Of a stretch of DNA of 34,731 bases, positions 13,781 through 25,091 are shown piece after piece. Every line of letters starts with the position of its first letter. Position 1 is the stretch's first letter. The notes beneath the pieces were generated by a model that saw nothing but the letters and a program-made list of their open reading frames with translations, ran no database searches and was not told the origin of the DNA. The translations under genes were made by a program, and so were the position numbers. Origin of the DNA: Kitasatospora phosalacinea (lineage in GTDB: Bacteria > Actinomycetota > Actinomycetes > Streptomycetales > Streptomycetaceae); assembly GCF_000716545.1 (NCBI RefSeq), contig NZ_JNWZ01000075.1:1-34731 (forward strand), given 5' to 3'.

Positions 13781-14941
13781 GTGGAGCATTCCGCCGCCCG
13801 GGCCGCCGCGGTCCCCCAGTTGCACGTGGTGCTGGTCCTGGCCGCCGCGACCGGCGGTATCGGCGCCCACGTGCGCTCCCTGACCCAGGGCCTGGTCGCG
13901 CACGGCGTCACGGTCACGGTCTGCGCGCCCGAGGGCACCGACCGGCTGTTCGGGTTCTCCGCGGCCGGCGCCAGGCTGCACACCGTCGACATCACCCCGA
14001 CCTCCGGCGCCCGCAGCGACGCCACCGCGATCGGCGAGCTGCGCCGCGCCTTCACCGGCGCCGACATCGTGCACGCCCACGGCCTGCGGGCCGGCCTCCT
14101 CTCCGACCTGGCGCTGCGCACCGCCGGCCGCTTCCCTGGCCTGCGCCCCGAGACGCCGCTGGTGGTCACCTCGCACCACGCGCTGCTCACCACCGGGCTC
14201 GACCGGCGCCTGCAGCGCCTGATGGAGCGCCGGGTGGTGCGGGCCGCCGACCTGCTCCTCGGCGCCTCCTCCGACCTGGTCGCCCGGGCCCGCGAACTGG
14301 GCGCCACCGACGCCCGCCTCGGCCCGGTCGCCGCCCCGCCGATGCCGCCCGGCACCCTCGACCGGGACGCCGCCCGCAAGGCGCTGCCCGACGGCGACGA
14401 CGGCCGCCCGGTGGTGCTGGCGATCGGCCGGCTCGTCCCGCAGAAGTGCTTCGGGCTGCTGCTCGACGCCGTCCCGCACTTCGCCGCGCCCGGCGCCCCC
14501 GCCCCGCGCGTCCTGCTGGCCGGGGACGGCCCCGAGCGGTCGGGCCTGCGCGAGCGGGTCGCCGCCGAGCGGCTCGCGGTCGAACTGCTCGGCCACCGCA
14601 CCGACATCCCCGACCTGCTGGCCGCCGCCGACCTGGTGGTGCTCTCCTCGCGCTGGGAGGCCCGCTCGCTGGTCGCCCAGGAGGCGATGCGGGCCGGCGT
14701 CCCGGTGGTGGCCACCGCCGTCGGCGGGGTGCCCGAACTGGTCGGCGACGCCGCCGTACTGGTCCCGTTCGCCGACCCGCGGGCGCTGGGCGGCGCCGTC
14801 CGCGAGCTGCTCGCCGACCCGGCCCGGCGCGCCGCGCTCGCCGCCGCCGGCCGGGCCCAGGCCGCGACCTGGCCGGACGAGGCGGCCACCGTCGCCCAGG
14901 TGCTGTCCATCTACGACGAGCTGGCGCAGCGCCGCGGCTGA
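13781..14941 (+). CDS. Glycosyltransferase family 4 (GT-B) protein
   Basis: A 386-aa GT-B fold glycosyltransferase, family GT4 type. The N-terminal Rossmann half contains ATGGIGAHVRSLTQGLVAHGVTVTVCAP and ADIVHAHGLRAGLLSDLA. The C-terminal nucleotide-sugar-binding half contains VLAIGRLVPQKCFGLLLDA, VLLAGDGPERSGL and the E-x7-E motif in SSRWEARSLVAQEAMRAGVPVVAT, followed by GGVPELVGD. There is no signal peptide or transmembrane segment, so it is cytoplasmic. Acceptor and donor cannot be inferred. The GTG at 13781 has GGAG (13766-13769) 11 nt upstream. It converges on the GH15 gene with a gap of only 7 nt. Confidence 0.92.
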   Translation: MEHSAARAAAVPQLHVVLVLAAATGGIGAHVRSLTQGLVAHGVTVTVCAPEGTDRLFGFSAAGARLHTVDITPTSGARSDATAIGELRRAFTGADIVHAHGLRAGLLSDLALRTAGRFPGLRPETPLVVTSHHALLTTGLDRRLQRLMERRVVRAADLLLGASSDLVARARELGATDARLGPVAAPPMPPGTLDRDAARKALPDGDDGRPVVLAIGRLVPQKCFGLLLDAVPHFAAPGAPAPRVLLAGDGPERSGLRERVAAERLAVELLGHRTDIPDLLAAADLVVLSSRWEARSLVAQEAMRAGVPVVATAVGGVPELVGDAAVLVPFADPRALGGAVRELLADPARRAALAAAGRAQAATWPDEAATVAQVLSIYDELAQRRG

Positions 14942-14948
14942 GCGGCCG

Positions 14949-18895
<3,947 letters not shown>

Positions 18896-18911
18896 CCGCC
18901 CCCCAGCAGTG

Positions 18912-18950
18912 CCGAAGCGCCCGTCGGGATCCTCCCGGCGGGCGCTTCGG
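18912..18950 (+). terminator. pyrG terminator
   Basis: CCGAAGCGCCCG (18912-18923) pairs perfectly with CGGGCGCTTCGG (18939-18950) to give a 12-bp stem. The 15-nt loop contains a further CGGGA/TCCCG inner stem. It starts 17 nt after the pyrG stop and lies before the Nudix gene, so the two genes probably have separate promoters. Confidence 0.85.
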
Positions 18951-18973
18951 CGTGTCGCGGGGGAGGCGTCCGG

Positions 18974-18979
18974 TAGATT
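18974..18979 (+). promoter_or_regulatory. Candidate -10 of the Nudix gene
   Basis: TAGATT fits TANNNT and would give a leader of about 26 nt that includes the ribosome binding site AAGGGG (18996-19000 region). No convincing -35 is visible in the GC-rich upstream 20 bases. Confidence 0.35.
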
Positions 18980-19011
18980 GTGTCTATCTGACGAGAAGGG
19001 GTGGTGTTCCG

Positions 19012-19635
19012 GTGACCGGGATTCACGACGTGGCCGAGGAGTGGGACGCCCGGGACGGGCGCACGCCCTTCCGGGGCAAGGTGACGGGCGTGCGAAGCGA
19101 GCAGGTCAGGATGCCCGACGGCAGCTGGGCGCAGCGCGACTACCAGCTGCACCCCGGGTCGGTCGCGGTGCTCGCGCTCGACGAGGGGGGCCGCGTGCTG
19201 GCCCTGCGCCAGTACCGGCACCCCGTCCGGCACCGGCTCTGGGAGCTGCCGGCGGGGCTGCTCGACGTGCCCGGGGAGAACCCGCTGCACGCGGCGCAGC
19301 GGGAGCTCTTCGAGGAGGCCCACTGCAAGGCCGGGCAGTGGCGCGTCCTGGTCGACTTCTACACCTCGCCCGGCGGCAGCGACGAGGCCGTGCGGATCTT
19401 CCTCGCGACGGACCTGTCGGAGGCGGACGGCGACCGCTACGAGGCGCACGGCGAGGAGCTGGAGATCGAGGCGGCCTGGGTGCCGCGGGAGGAGCTGGTC
19501 CGGCTGGTCCTGGCCGGCGAACTCCACAACCCGACCCTGGTCACCGGCGTCCTGGCGCTCGGCGCGGTCCTGGCGGGCGAGGGCCCGGACGCACTGCGGC
19601 CCGCGGACGCGCAGTGGCCGGCCCGGCCGTACTGA
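19012..19635 (+). CDS. Nudix hydrolase, ADP-ribose pyrophosphatase type
   Basis: A 207-aa Nudix hydrolase of the ADP-ribose pyrophosphatase group, predicted to hydrolyse ADP-ribose to AMP and ribose-5-phosphate. Family context: GSVAVLALDEGGRVLALRQYRHPVRHRLWELPAG precedes the Nudix box GLLDVPGENPLHAAQRELFEEAHCKAG. The box has one extra residue before the first Glu and His in place of the last Gly; the metal-binding RE..EE core is intact. Downstream DFYTSPGGSDEAVRIFLATDL is typical of ADPRases. The GTG at 19012 is the only reasonable start, with AAGGGG about 11 nt upstream. Pairing with pyrG is conserved in actinobacteria (Rv1699-Rv1700 in M. tuberculosis, from memory). Confidence 0.92.
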   Translation: MTGIHDVAEEWDARDGRTPFRGKVTGVRSEQVRMPDGSWAQRDYQLHPGSVAVLALDEGGRVLALRQYRHPVRHRLWELPAGLLDVPGENPLHAAQRELFEEAHCKAGQWRVLVDFYTSPGGSDEAVRIFLATDLSEADGDRYEAHGEELEIEAAWVPREELVRLVLAGELHNPTLVTGVLALGAVLAGEGPDALRPADAQWPARPY

Positions 19636-19662
19636 GGAGGGCGCCCCGGGTTCGCCGTCGCA

Positions 19663-19678
19663 CCGGCGATTGCGCCGG
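19663..19678 (+). terminator. Possible short terminator after the Nudix gene
   Basis: CCGGCG (19663-19668), ATTG loop, CGCCGG (19673-19678), 27 nt after the Nudix stop. The stem is only 6 bp. Further down, TACGCT at 19737-19742 could be a -10 for the next gene, though its -35 is weak. Confidence 0.4.
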
Positions 19679-19802
19679 CGGGGTGATCGGGCCGTTGGTC
19701 ATACCGGGGCGTCTCGGCTGGGCGCCGTGATCGAACTACGCTTCGCGGACAGGGCCCGGTGAGCGGGCCGGTTCGCTGGGCGACGGGTCGGGAGTGGCGC
19801 GG

Positions 19803-21698
19803 GTGGCGAGGAAGACGGCGGCGGTGGCCGAGGCGGCCGGGATCTTCGACGCACTGCCCGCGGGGGCCCGGCCGTTCGCCGGGCGGGGCGCGGAGCTGGC
19901 GGCGCTGACGGTCGCGGCGGGGCGGCCCGCGGAGGGCCGGGGGCGGCTGCTGGTGCTGGCCGGGCGGCCCGGCTCGGGGCGCACCGCGCTCGCGGTGCGG
20001 TGGGCCAGGTCGGTGGCCGGGGAGCACCCGGACGGGCTGCTGTACGCGCGGATGTCGGCGCCCGACGGGAGCCGGGTGGGGGCCGGGCGGGCGGCCCGGG
20101 TGCTGCTGGACCAGCTGGGGGAGCGCCCCGGCGCGGTGCTGCTGCCGGGCGCCGCGGAGGAGGACCCGGCCTGCGAGGCGCTGCGCGAGGCGCTCGGGCA
20201 GCGCAGGGCGCTGGTGCTGCTGGACGACGTCCGCGACGCCGGGCAGGTGTGGCCGCTGCTGGCGGAGAAGACCGACTCGCTGCTGCTGGCCACCACCTCG
20301 GGGCCGCTGATGGGCATCGACGGCATCGACCCGGTCATCCTCGGCGGGATGGACCACCGGGCCGCCGTGGACCTGCTGGGCGAGCTGGTCGGCGGCACCA
20401 GGGTCTCCTGCGACCCGGTCGGCGCCGCCGACCTCGCCGAGGCGTGCGCCAACCGCCCGGCCGCGCTGCGGCTGGCCGCGGGCTGGCTGCGCACCGAGCC
20501 CCGGCTGGCGGTGACCGACGCGGCGGCCCGGCTGCACGCCGCCCCGCCGCCCGCGCCCGTGCCGGTGGAGGGGCCGCGGCGGCCGGCCGACCCGGAGCGG
20601 GAGACGGTGCCGGTGGTGGAGGGCGACCCGCTGCGCGGGGCGTTCGAGCTGGCGTACCGGCGGCTGCCCGCGGCCCGGGCCAGGCTGCTGCGGCTGTGCA
20701 CGCTGGCGCCGGGCCAGCAGGTCGACCTGCGCACCGCGTCCGCGCTGGTGGGCTGCCCGGCCCCGGAGGCGGGGGCCGCGCTGGCGGCGCTCGCCGAGCT
20801 GGAGCTGCTGGAGCGCGAGCCGGACGCCGCGGACGGCACCGAGCGCTACCGCGTCCCGGGCCGGCTGTACGGGCGGCTGGTGGAGCTGCGCGGGGAGCTG
20901 GACCGCCCGTCCGAGGTGGAGCTGGCCCGGGCCAGGCTGCTGGAGCGGCTGGTGCGGCTGGTCGACTCGGCGCGGCTGCTGCTCGACCCGGCGGCCGGCC
21001 CCAACCCGGACCCGCTGCCCGGACCGCTGCGGCTGCGGACCGCCGCGCACGCCGAGGGCTGGCTGCTGGGGGAGCGCGAACAGCTGCTGGCCGCGGTCGC
21101 CGACGCGGTCGGGCAGGGCGACCTGGACGGCTCGGCGGGCCGCCTGGTGACCGCCCTGCTGCGGGCGCTGCCGCTGACCGGCGAGGCCGCCCCCGCCGAC
21201 CTGCACGCCCTGCACGAGTCGGTGCTGAAGGTCGCCGAGCGGCAGGGCAACCCGCGCCGGGCCGCCGCCGCGCTGCTGAACCTGGGCGACCTGCAGGCCG
21301 CCGCCGGGCGGTGGGAGCCGGCCGGCGAGCGCTACCGCCAGGCGGTCGACCTGGCCCGGCGGGCGGGCGACGAGGCCGGCTGCGCCCGGGCGCTGGAGGG
21401 CGTGGGCCACGGCCACCGGGCGCTCGGCGACCCGCTGCGTGCCGCCGACGCGTACGGGCGGGCGCTGGTGCTGCGGCAGGAGCTGGGCGACCAGCCGGCC
21501 GAGGCCCGGCTGCTGGTGCGGCTGGCCGAGGCGCACGCCGGGCTGCGGCGCTTCGAGGAGGCGCTGCGCGAGTACCGGTCGGCGGCCGCGGTGCTGCGCC
21601 GGACCGGCGACGGGCGGGGCGAGCGGGAGGTCGCGGCGCTGTCGGCGCGTCTTCAGCGGCACCTCGGCCGGGAGGGCTCGCGTCCGCTTTCGGAGTAG
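19803..21698 (+). CDS. NB-ARC-like ATPase/TPR protein with altered P-loop
   Basis: A 631-aa protein related to the ATPase-TPR part of AfsR/SARP-type STAND proteins but lacking a DNA-binding domain. The N-terminal NB-ARC-like region has FAGRGAELAALT, a Walker A variant GRPGSGRT (residues 54-61, Arg60 in place of the invariant Lys), Walker B ALVLLDDVRDAGQVWPLL, sensor LLLATTSG and a GxPLAL-like NRPAALRLAAGWL. A winged-helix-like section follows (LRGAFELAYRRLPAARARLLRLCTLAPG). The C-terminal third has several TPRs (AAALLNLGDLQAAAGRWEPAGERYRQAVDLARRAGD and similar). The GTG at 19803 is preferred over 19794 because GGGAG (19790-19794) is 8 nt before it. STAND proteins usually act as signalling switches; the signal and partner here are unknown. 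Confidence 0.87.
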   Translation: MARKTAAVAEAAGIFDALPAGARPFAGRGAELAALTVAAGRPAEGRGRLLVLAGRPGSGRTALAVRWARSVAGEHPDGLLYARMSAPDGSRVGAGRAARVLLDQLGERPGAVLLPGAAEEDPACEALREALGQRRALVLLDDVRDAGQVWPLLAEKTDSLLLATTSGPLMGIDGIDPVILGGMDHRAAVDLLGELVGGTRVSCDPVGAADLAEACANRPAALRLAAGWLRTEPRLAVTDAAARLHAAPPPAPVPVEGPRRPADPERETVPVVEGDPLRGAFELAYRRLPAARARLLRLCTLAPGQQVDLRTASALVGCPAPEAGAALAALAELELLEREPDAADGTERYRVPGRLYGRLVELRGELDRPSEVELARARLLERLVRLVDSARLLLDPAAGPNPDPLPGPLRLRTAAHAEGWLLGEREQLLAAVADAVGQGDLDGSAGRLVTALLRALPLTGEAAPADLHALHESVLKVAERQGNPRRAAAALLNLGDLQAAAGRWEPAGERYRQAVDLARRAGDEAGCARALEGVGHGHRALGDPLRAADAYGRALVLRQELGDQPAEARLLVRLAEAHAGLRRFEEALREYRSAAAVLRRTGDGRGEREVAALSARLQRHLGREGSRPLSE

Positions 21699-21796
21699 TG
21701 TCGTACAGGTGGAGTTCGCCCCGCAATGTGGCCTCGGAGCGCGTACAAGCCTACGAACCTGCCAATGAGTCCGAGTGATTTGGTCACTTTGGAAGG

Positions 21797-21825
21797 CTGA
21801 CACGCCGACTTGGCTTCATTACACT
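21797..21825 (+). promoter_or_regulatory. ald promoter
   Basis: CTGACA (21797-21802) and TACACT (21820-21825) are separated by 17 bp, a good match to the vegetative HrdB-type promoter. Transcription would start near 21832, giving a leader of about 106 nt before the ald GTG. It is the best -35/-10 pair in the window. Confidence 0.6.
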
Positions 21826-21838
21826 CGAACTCAGTCGC

Positions 21839-21852
21839 GCATAGATCTATGC
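21839..21852. promoter_or_regulatory. 14-bp palindrome downstream of the ald promoter
   Basis: GCATAGATCTATGC is a perfect 14-bp palindrome located about 7-20 bp after the predicted ald transcription start. Its A/T content is high for this genome. Position and symmetry suggest an operator for a dimeric repressor; alternatively it forms a short hairpin in the leader. The binding protein is unknown. Confidence 0.5.
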
Positions 21853-21937
21853 ACCGGTCCGTCCGTTGTGCCCTTCGTGTGCGTCGCCACCGGTCTTCCC
21901 CGGTAGGTATTCCCCATGGCAAGAGGACGTGTTAGCC

Positions 21938-23053
21938 GTGAAGGTCGGCATCCCCCGCGAGGTCAAGAACCACGAGTACCGCGTGGCCATCACGCCCGCC
22001 GGCGTGCATGAGCTGGTCCGCAACGGACACGAGGTCGTCATCGAGGACAACGCCGGTCTCGGCTCCTCGATCCCCAACGAGGAGTACGTGGCCGCCGGTG
22101 CGGCCATCCTCCCCACCGCCGACGAGGTGTGGGCCGCGGCCGACATGATCCTCAAGGTGAAGGAGCCCATCGCCTCCGAGTACCACCGGCTGCGCAAGGG
22201 CCAGACCCTCTTCACCTACCTGCACCTGGCCGCCGACCGGGCCGGCACCGACGCGCTGGTCGCCTCCGGCACCACCGCGATCGCCTACGAGACGGTGCAG
22301 CTGCCCAACGGCGCGCTGCCGCTGCTCGCCCCGATGTCCGAGGTCGCGGGCCGGCTGGCCCCGCAGGTCGGCTCCTACCACCTGATGCGCCCGGCCGGCG
22401 GCCGCGGCGTGCTCCCCGGCGGCGTGCCCGGCACCCACCCGGCCAAGGCGGTCGTCATCGGCGGCGGCGTCTCCGGCTGGCACGCGGCCACCATCGCCAT
22501 CGGCATGGGCTACGACGTGACCCTGCTCGACCGCGACATCAACAAGCTGCGCGAGGCCGACAAGGTCTTCGGCACCAAGGTCAAGGCGATCGTCTCCAAC
22601 TCCTTCGAGCTGGAGAAGGCCGTGGTCGAGGCCGACCTGGTGATCGGCGCGGTGCTGATCCCGGGCGCCAAGGCCCCCAAGCTGGTCACCAACGAGCTGG
22701 TCGCCAAGATGAAGCCGGGCTCCGTGCTCGTCGACATCGCCATCGACCAGGGCGGCTGCTTCGAGGACTCGCACCCCACCACGCACGCCGAGCCGACCTT
22801 CCAGGTCCACAACTCGGTCTTCTACTGCGTGGCCAACATGCCGGGCGCCGTCCCGAACACCTCCACCTACGCGCTCACCAACGCGACCCTGCCGTACGTG
22901 GTCGAGCTGGCCAACCGCGGGTGGAAGGAGGCGCTGCGCCGCGACGCCGCGCTCGCCAAGGGCCTGAACGTGCACGAGGGCCAGATCACCTTCCCCGCCG
23001 TCGCCGAGGCCTTCGGCCTGGAGTCGGTCTCCCTGGAGAGCGTGCTCGCCTGA
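21938..23053 (+). CDS. ald: Alanine dehydrogenase
   Basis: A 371-aa NAD-dependent alanine dehydrogenase interconverting L-alanine and pyruvate plus ammonia. Residues matching those known in the family are R15, K75 (MILKVKEP) and H96 ([10 protein letters not shown]). The Rossmann motif is [30 protein letters not shown], and [16 protein letters not shown] is the conserved segment around the catalytic Asp. Length equals the family norm. The GTG at 21938 has GAGGA (21923-21927) 10 nt upstream. A promoter, a palindromic operator candidate and a long leader precede it, so it is probably an independently regulated single gene. In Streptomyces ald responds to alanine and oxygen status in some species; the sequence alone does not show which applies here. 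Confidence 0.96.
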   Translation: MKVGIPREVKNHEYRVAITPAGVHELVRNGHEVVIEDNAGLGSSIPNEEYVAAGAAILPTADEVWAAADMILKVKEPIASEYHRLRKGQTLFTYLHLAADRAGTDALVASGTTAIAYETVQLPNGALPLLAPMSEVAGRLAPQVGSYHLMRPAGGRGVLPGGVPGTHPAKAVVIGGGVSGWHAATIAIGMGYDVTLLDRDINKLREADKVFGTKVKAIVSNSFELEKAVVEADLVIGAVLIPGAKAPKLVTNELVAKMKPGSVLVDIAIDQGGCFEDSHPTTHAEPTFQVHNSVFYCVANMPGAVPNTSTYALTNATLPYVVELANRGWKEALRRDAALAKGLNVHEGQITFPAVAEAFGLESVSLESVLA

Positions 23054-23072
23054 CGCCCCCTCGCCCGCTGTC

Positions 23073-23106
23073 GCCCCCGGCCGTCCTTCCCCTTCGCGCC
23101 GGGGGC
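23073..23106 (+). terminator. ald terminator
   Basis: GCCCCCGGC (23073-23081) pairs with GCCGGGGGC (23098-23106), a perfect 9-bp stem with a 16-nt loop, followed by TTCGG. It starts 20 nt after the ald stop. Confidence 0.78.
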
Positions 23107-23410
23107 TTCGGCATGCCCGGAACGGCGGGCGGGCGGCCCCCGGGTGACCGGCGGCGGTCAATTCCGGTGCGGTTTGTCACCCGCTCTGTCGACAAGGACA
23201 CCTGACGGGCCCTCACGGCCCGTTACCCGTGCGGAAACGTTAGGGTCGTGTCTTGACACGGGGTGGGTGGACGGCCGACACAACCGGCCCACTACCGTGG
23301 ATTGTGTTGCTGCCAATGCCCGAAACGGCCTAGAGTCGCAAACCGTTGGCATGCTGCCACGCTGACGAATCGACATAGAGTCCTGGACGTCCAAGGAGGT
23401 AAGACGACTT
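23107..23410. promoter_or_regulatory. Upstream control region of the parA-scpAB operon
   Basis: About 300 bp with no recognised gene. From 5' to 3' it holds a stem ACGGGCC/GGCCCGT (23205-23223, possibly a second terminator), the inverted repeat CGTGTC-TT-GACACG (23247-23260), a promoter candidate TTGCTG-18 bp-TAGAGT (23307-23312, 23331-23336), nested inverted repeats TGCCAA/TTGGCA (23311-23316, 23346-23351) and AACGG/CCGTT (23324-23328, 23343-23347), a second TAGAGT (23376-23381) and a perfect ribosome binding site AAGGAGGT (23393-23400). Base composition is less GC-rich than the surrounding coding DNA, consistent with a real control region. Confidence 0.5.
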
Positions 23411-24565
23411 GTGAATGAGTCGACATTTGCTCCCGGGGGTGGTCAGCCAGGACTGGCGGAGCTCTCCGCCGGGCAGCCGAACGAGGAAGCCCGGCAGGCC
23501 ACGGTGGGCGCGCAGGAGGTCGGCTCGGTCGCGGTCCGCACCTTCGAGGCCCGCCAGAGCGCGGCGGCAGCCGCCACCGACTACGACGCCGACTTCGCCG
23601 CGTACGGCCTGGCCTACAGCGAGCTCGGCTACGGGCCCTACGACGACCCGGACGCCGAGTACGAGCCCGACCCCGAGTACGCCGCCACCCTGGCCCCCGA
23701 CGCGGCCCGCCAGCGCCGCGAGCGGGTCGGACCGACCGGCCGCCCGCTGCCGTACTTCCCGATCCCCGCGCCGCTCGCCGAGCACGGCCCCGCGCAGATC
23801 ATCGCGATGTGCAACCAGAAGGGCGGCGTCGGCAAGACCACCTCCACCATCAACCTGGGCGCGGCGCTCGCCGAGTACGGCCGCCGGGTGCTGCTGGTGG
23901 ACTTCGACCCGCAGGGCGCGCTCTCGGTCGGCCTCGGCGTCAACCCGATGGAGCTCGACGTCACCGTCTACAATCTGCTCATGGAGCGGGGCCTGACGGC
24001 CGACGAGGTGCTGCTGAAGACCGCCATCCCGGGCATGGACCTGCTGCCGTCCAACATCGACCTGTCGGCCGCCGAGGTGCAGCTGGTCAGCGAGGTCGCC
24101 CGGGAGTCGGCGCTGGCCCGCGCGCTCAAGCCGCTGCTGCCCGACTACGACTACGTCATCATCGACTGCCAGCCCTCGCTGGGCCTGCTCACCGTCAACG
24201 CGCTGACCGCCGCGCACAGCGTCATCGTCCCGCTGGAGTGCGAGTTCTTCGCGCTGCGCGGCGTCGCGCTGCTCACCGAGACCATCGAGAAGGTCTGCGA
24301 GCGGCTCAACCCCGACCTGCGGCTCGACGGCATCCTGGCCACCATGTACGACTCCCGCACCGTGCACTCGCGCGAGGTGCTGGCCCGGGTCGTCGAGGCG
24401 TTCGGCGAGCACGTCTTCCACACCGTCATCGGCCGGACCGTCCGGTTCCCGGAGACCACCGTGGCCGGCGAGCCGATCACCACCTACGCCACCAACTCGG
24501 TCGGCGCCGCCGCCTACCGTCAGCTCGCCAGGGAGGTGCTCGACCGGTGCCGCCCCGCCGAGTGA
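23411..24565 (+). CDS. ParA/MinD-type ATPase (scpAB-linked)
   Basis: A 384-aa ParA-family ATPase. Residues 1 to about 128 are a divergent, acidic and probably disordered N-terminal extension (DYDADFAAYGLAYSELGYGPYDDPDAEYEPDPEY). The ATPase domain begins IIAMCNQKGGVGKTTSTINLGAALAEYGRRVLLVDFDPQG, with deviant Walker A signature lysine K137 and K142. DYVIIDCQPSLGLLTVNALTAAHSVIVPLECEFFALRGV is the conserved Walker B/switch region. The GTG has a perfect AAGGAGGT 10 nt upstream. This is the actinobacterial parA-like gene next to scpAB, not the oriC-proximal parA with parB. From memory M. tuberculosis has Rv1708 in the same place. Role in segregation is plausible but not established; the downstream gene may encode its DNA-binding partner. 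Confidence 0.92.
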   Translation: MNESTFAPGGGQPGLAELSAGQPNEEARQATVGAQEVGSVAVRTFEARQSAAAAATDYDADFAAYGLAYSELGYGPYDDPDAEYEPDPEYAATLAPDAARQRRERVGPTGRPLPYFPIPAPLAEHGPAQIIAMCNQKGGVGKTTSTINLGAALAEYGRRVLLVDFDPQGALSVGLGVNPMELDVTVYNLLMERGLTADEVLLKTAIPGMDLLPSNIDLSAAEVQLVSEVARESALARALKPLLPDYDYVIIDCQPSLGLLTVNALTAAHSVIVPLECEFFALRGVALLTETIEKVCERLNPDLRLDGILATMYDSRTVHSREVLARVVEAFGEHVFHTVIGRTVRFPETTVAGEPITTYATNSVGAAAYRQLAREVLDRCRPAE

Positions 24566-25065
24566 GCCTTCCGGGGGCCGACGAACTCTTCCGGGCAACC
24601 GGCGGAATGGCCCTGTCGCCCTCGCTCGCGCGCAACGGCTCCGGCTCCGGCACCGCCTCCGCGAACGGCCCCGCCCCGGCGGGGCAGGAACCCCCCGGGA
24701 GCGGCGAGGGCGCCGCTCCCGCGCCGCGCACCCCCGAGGTGCCGGCCGCCAGACCGGAAGCCGCCCCGGCGGCCCCTGCGGGGCGCGCGGAGGACCCCGC
24801 AGAGGCGCGCCGGTCGGCCACGGTGCGCGGCCGCGGACGGGCCCGGCGGCCCTCCGGGCGGGAACGCCACGACGAGAAGATCACCGTGTACGTGTCCGCC
24901 GAGGAACTGATGGACCTGGAGCACGCCCGCCTGGTCCTGCGCGGCGAGCACGGCCTGGCCGTCGACCGCGGCCGGGTCGTCCGGGAGGCCATCTCGGTGG
25001 TCCTGGCGGACCTGGAGCAGCGCGGCGAGGCGTCGATCCTCGTGCGGAGGCTGCGCGGCCGCTGA
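24547..25065 (+). CDS. Ribbon-helix-helix-like protein coupled to ParA
   Basis: A 172-aa protein. The GTG at 24547 overlaps parA by 19 nt and has GGGAGG (24531-24536) 10 nt upstream; a GTG at 24562, within the parA stop, is an alternative. Residues about 6-105 are Ala/Pro/Gly-rich and disordered. The C-terminal 65 residues look like a ribbon-helix-helix DNA-binding fold: strand KITVYVSAEE, helix ELMDLEHARLVLRGEHG, turn LAVDRG, helix RVVREAISVVLADLEQRGEASILVRRLRGR. Type Ib plasmid partition systems pair a ParA with an RHH protein (ParG/Omega type), so this could be a chromosomal counterpart. The fold assignment is by eye. Confidence 0.8.
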   Translation: MPPRRVSLPGADELFRATGGMALSPSLARNGSGSGTASANGPAPAGQEPPGSGEGAAPAPRTPEVPAARPEAAPAAPAGRAEDPAEARRSATVRGRGRARRPSGRERHDEKITVYVSAEELMDLEHARLVLRGEHGLAVDRGRVVREAISVVLADLEQRGEASILVRRLRGR

Positions 25066-25077
25066 GCCGTGATCTGC

Positions 25078-25083
25078 CAGAAT
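25078..25083 (+). promoter_or_regulatory. Possible -10 for leaderless scpA transcript
   Basis: CAGAAT lies 8 nt before the scpA ATG, and no Shine-Dalgarno sequence is present in between. This would allow scpA to be made from its own leaderless mRNA in addition to the long operon transcript. The hexamer only partly fits the consensus. Confidence 0.25.
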
Positions 25084-25091
25084 GTTCCGTT

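Noticed and set aside
19437..21803. 788-codon minus-strand frame opposite the NB-ARC/TPR gene
   Set aside because: Pro/Gln/Arg-rich shadow of the plus-strand gene with no recognisable domain.
23253..23258. TTGACA as a -35 of the parA-operon promoter
   Set aside because: No TANNNT hexamer lies 16-19 bp downstream. The hexamer is better explained as part of the CGTGTC-TT-GACACG palindrome.
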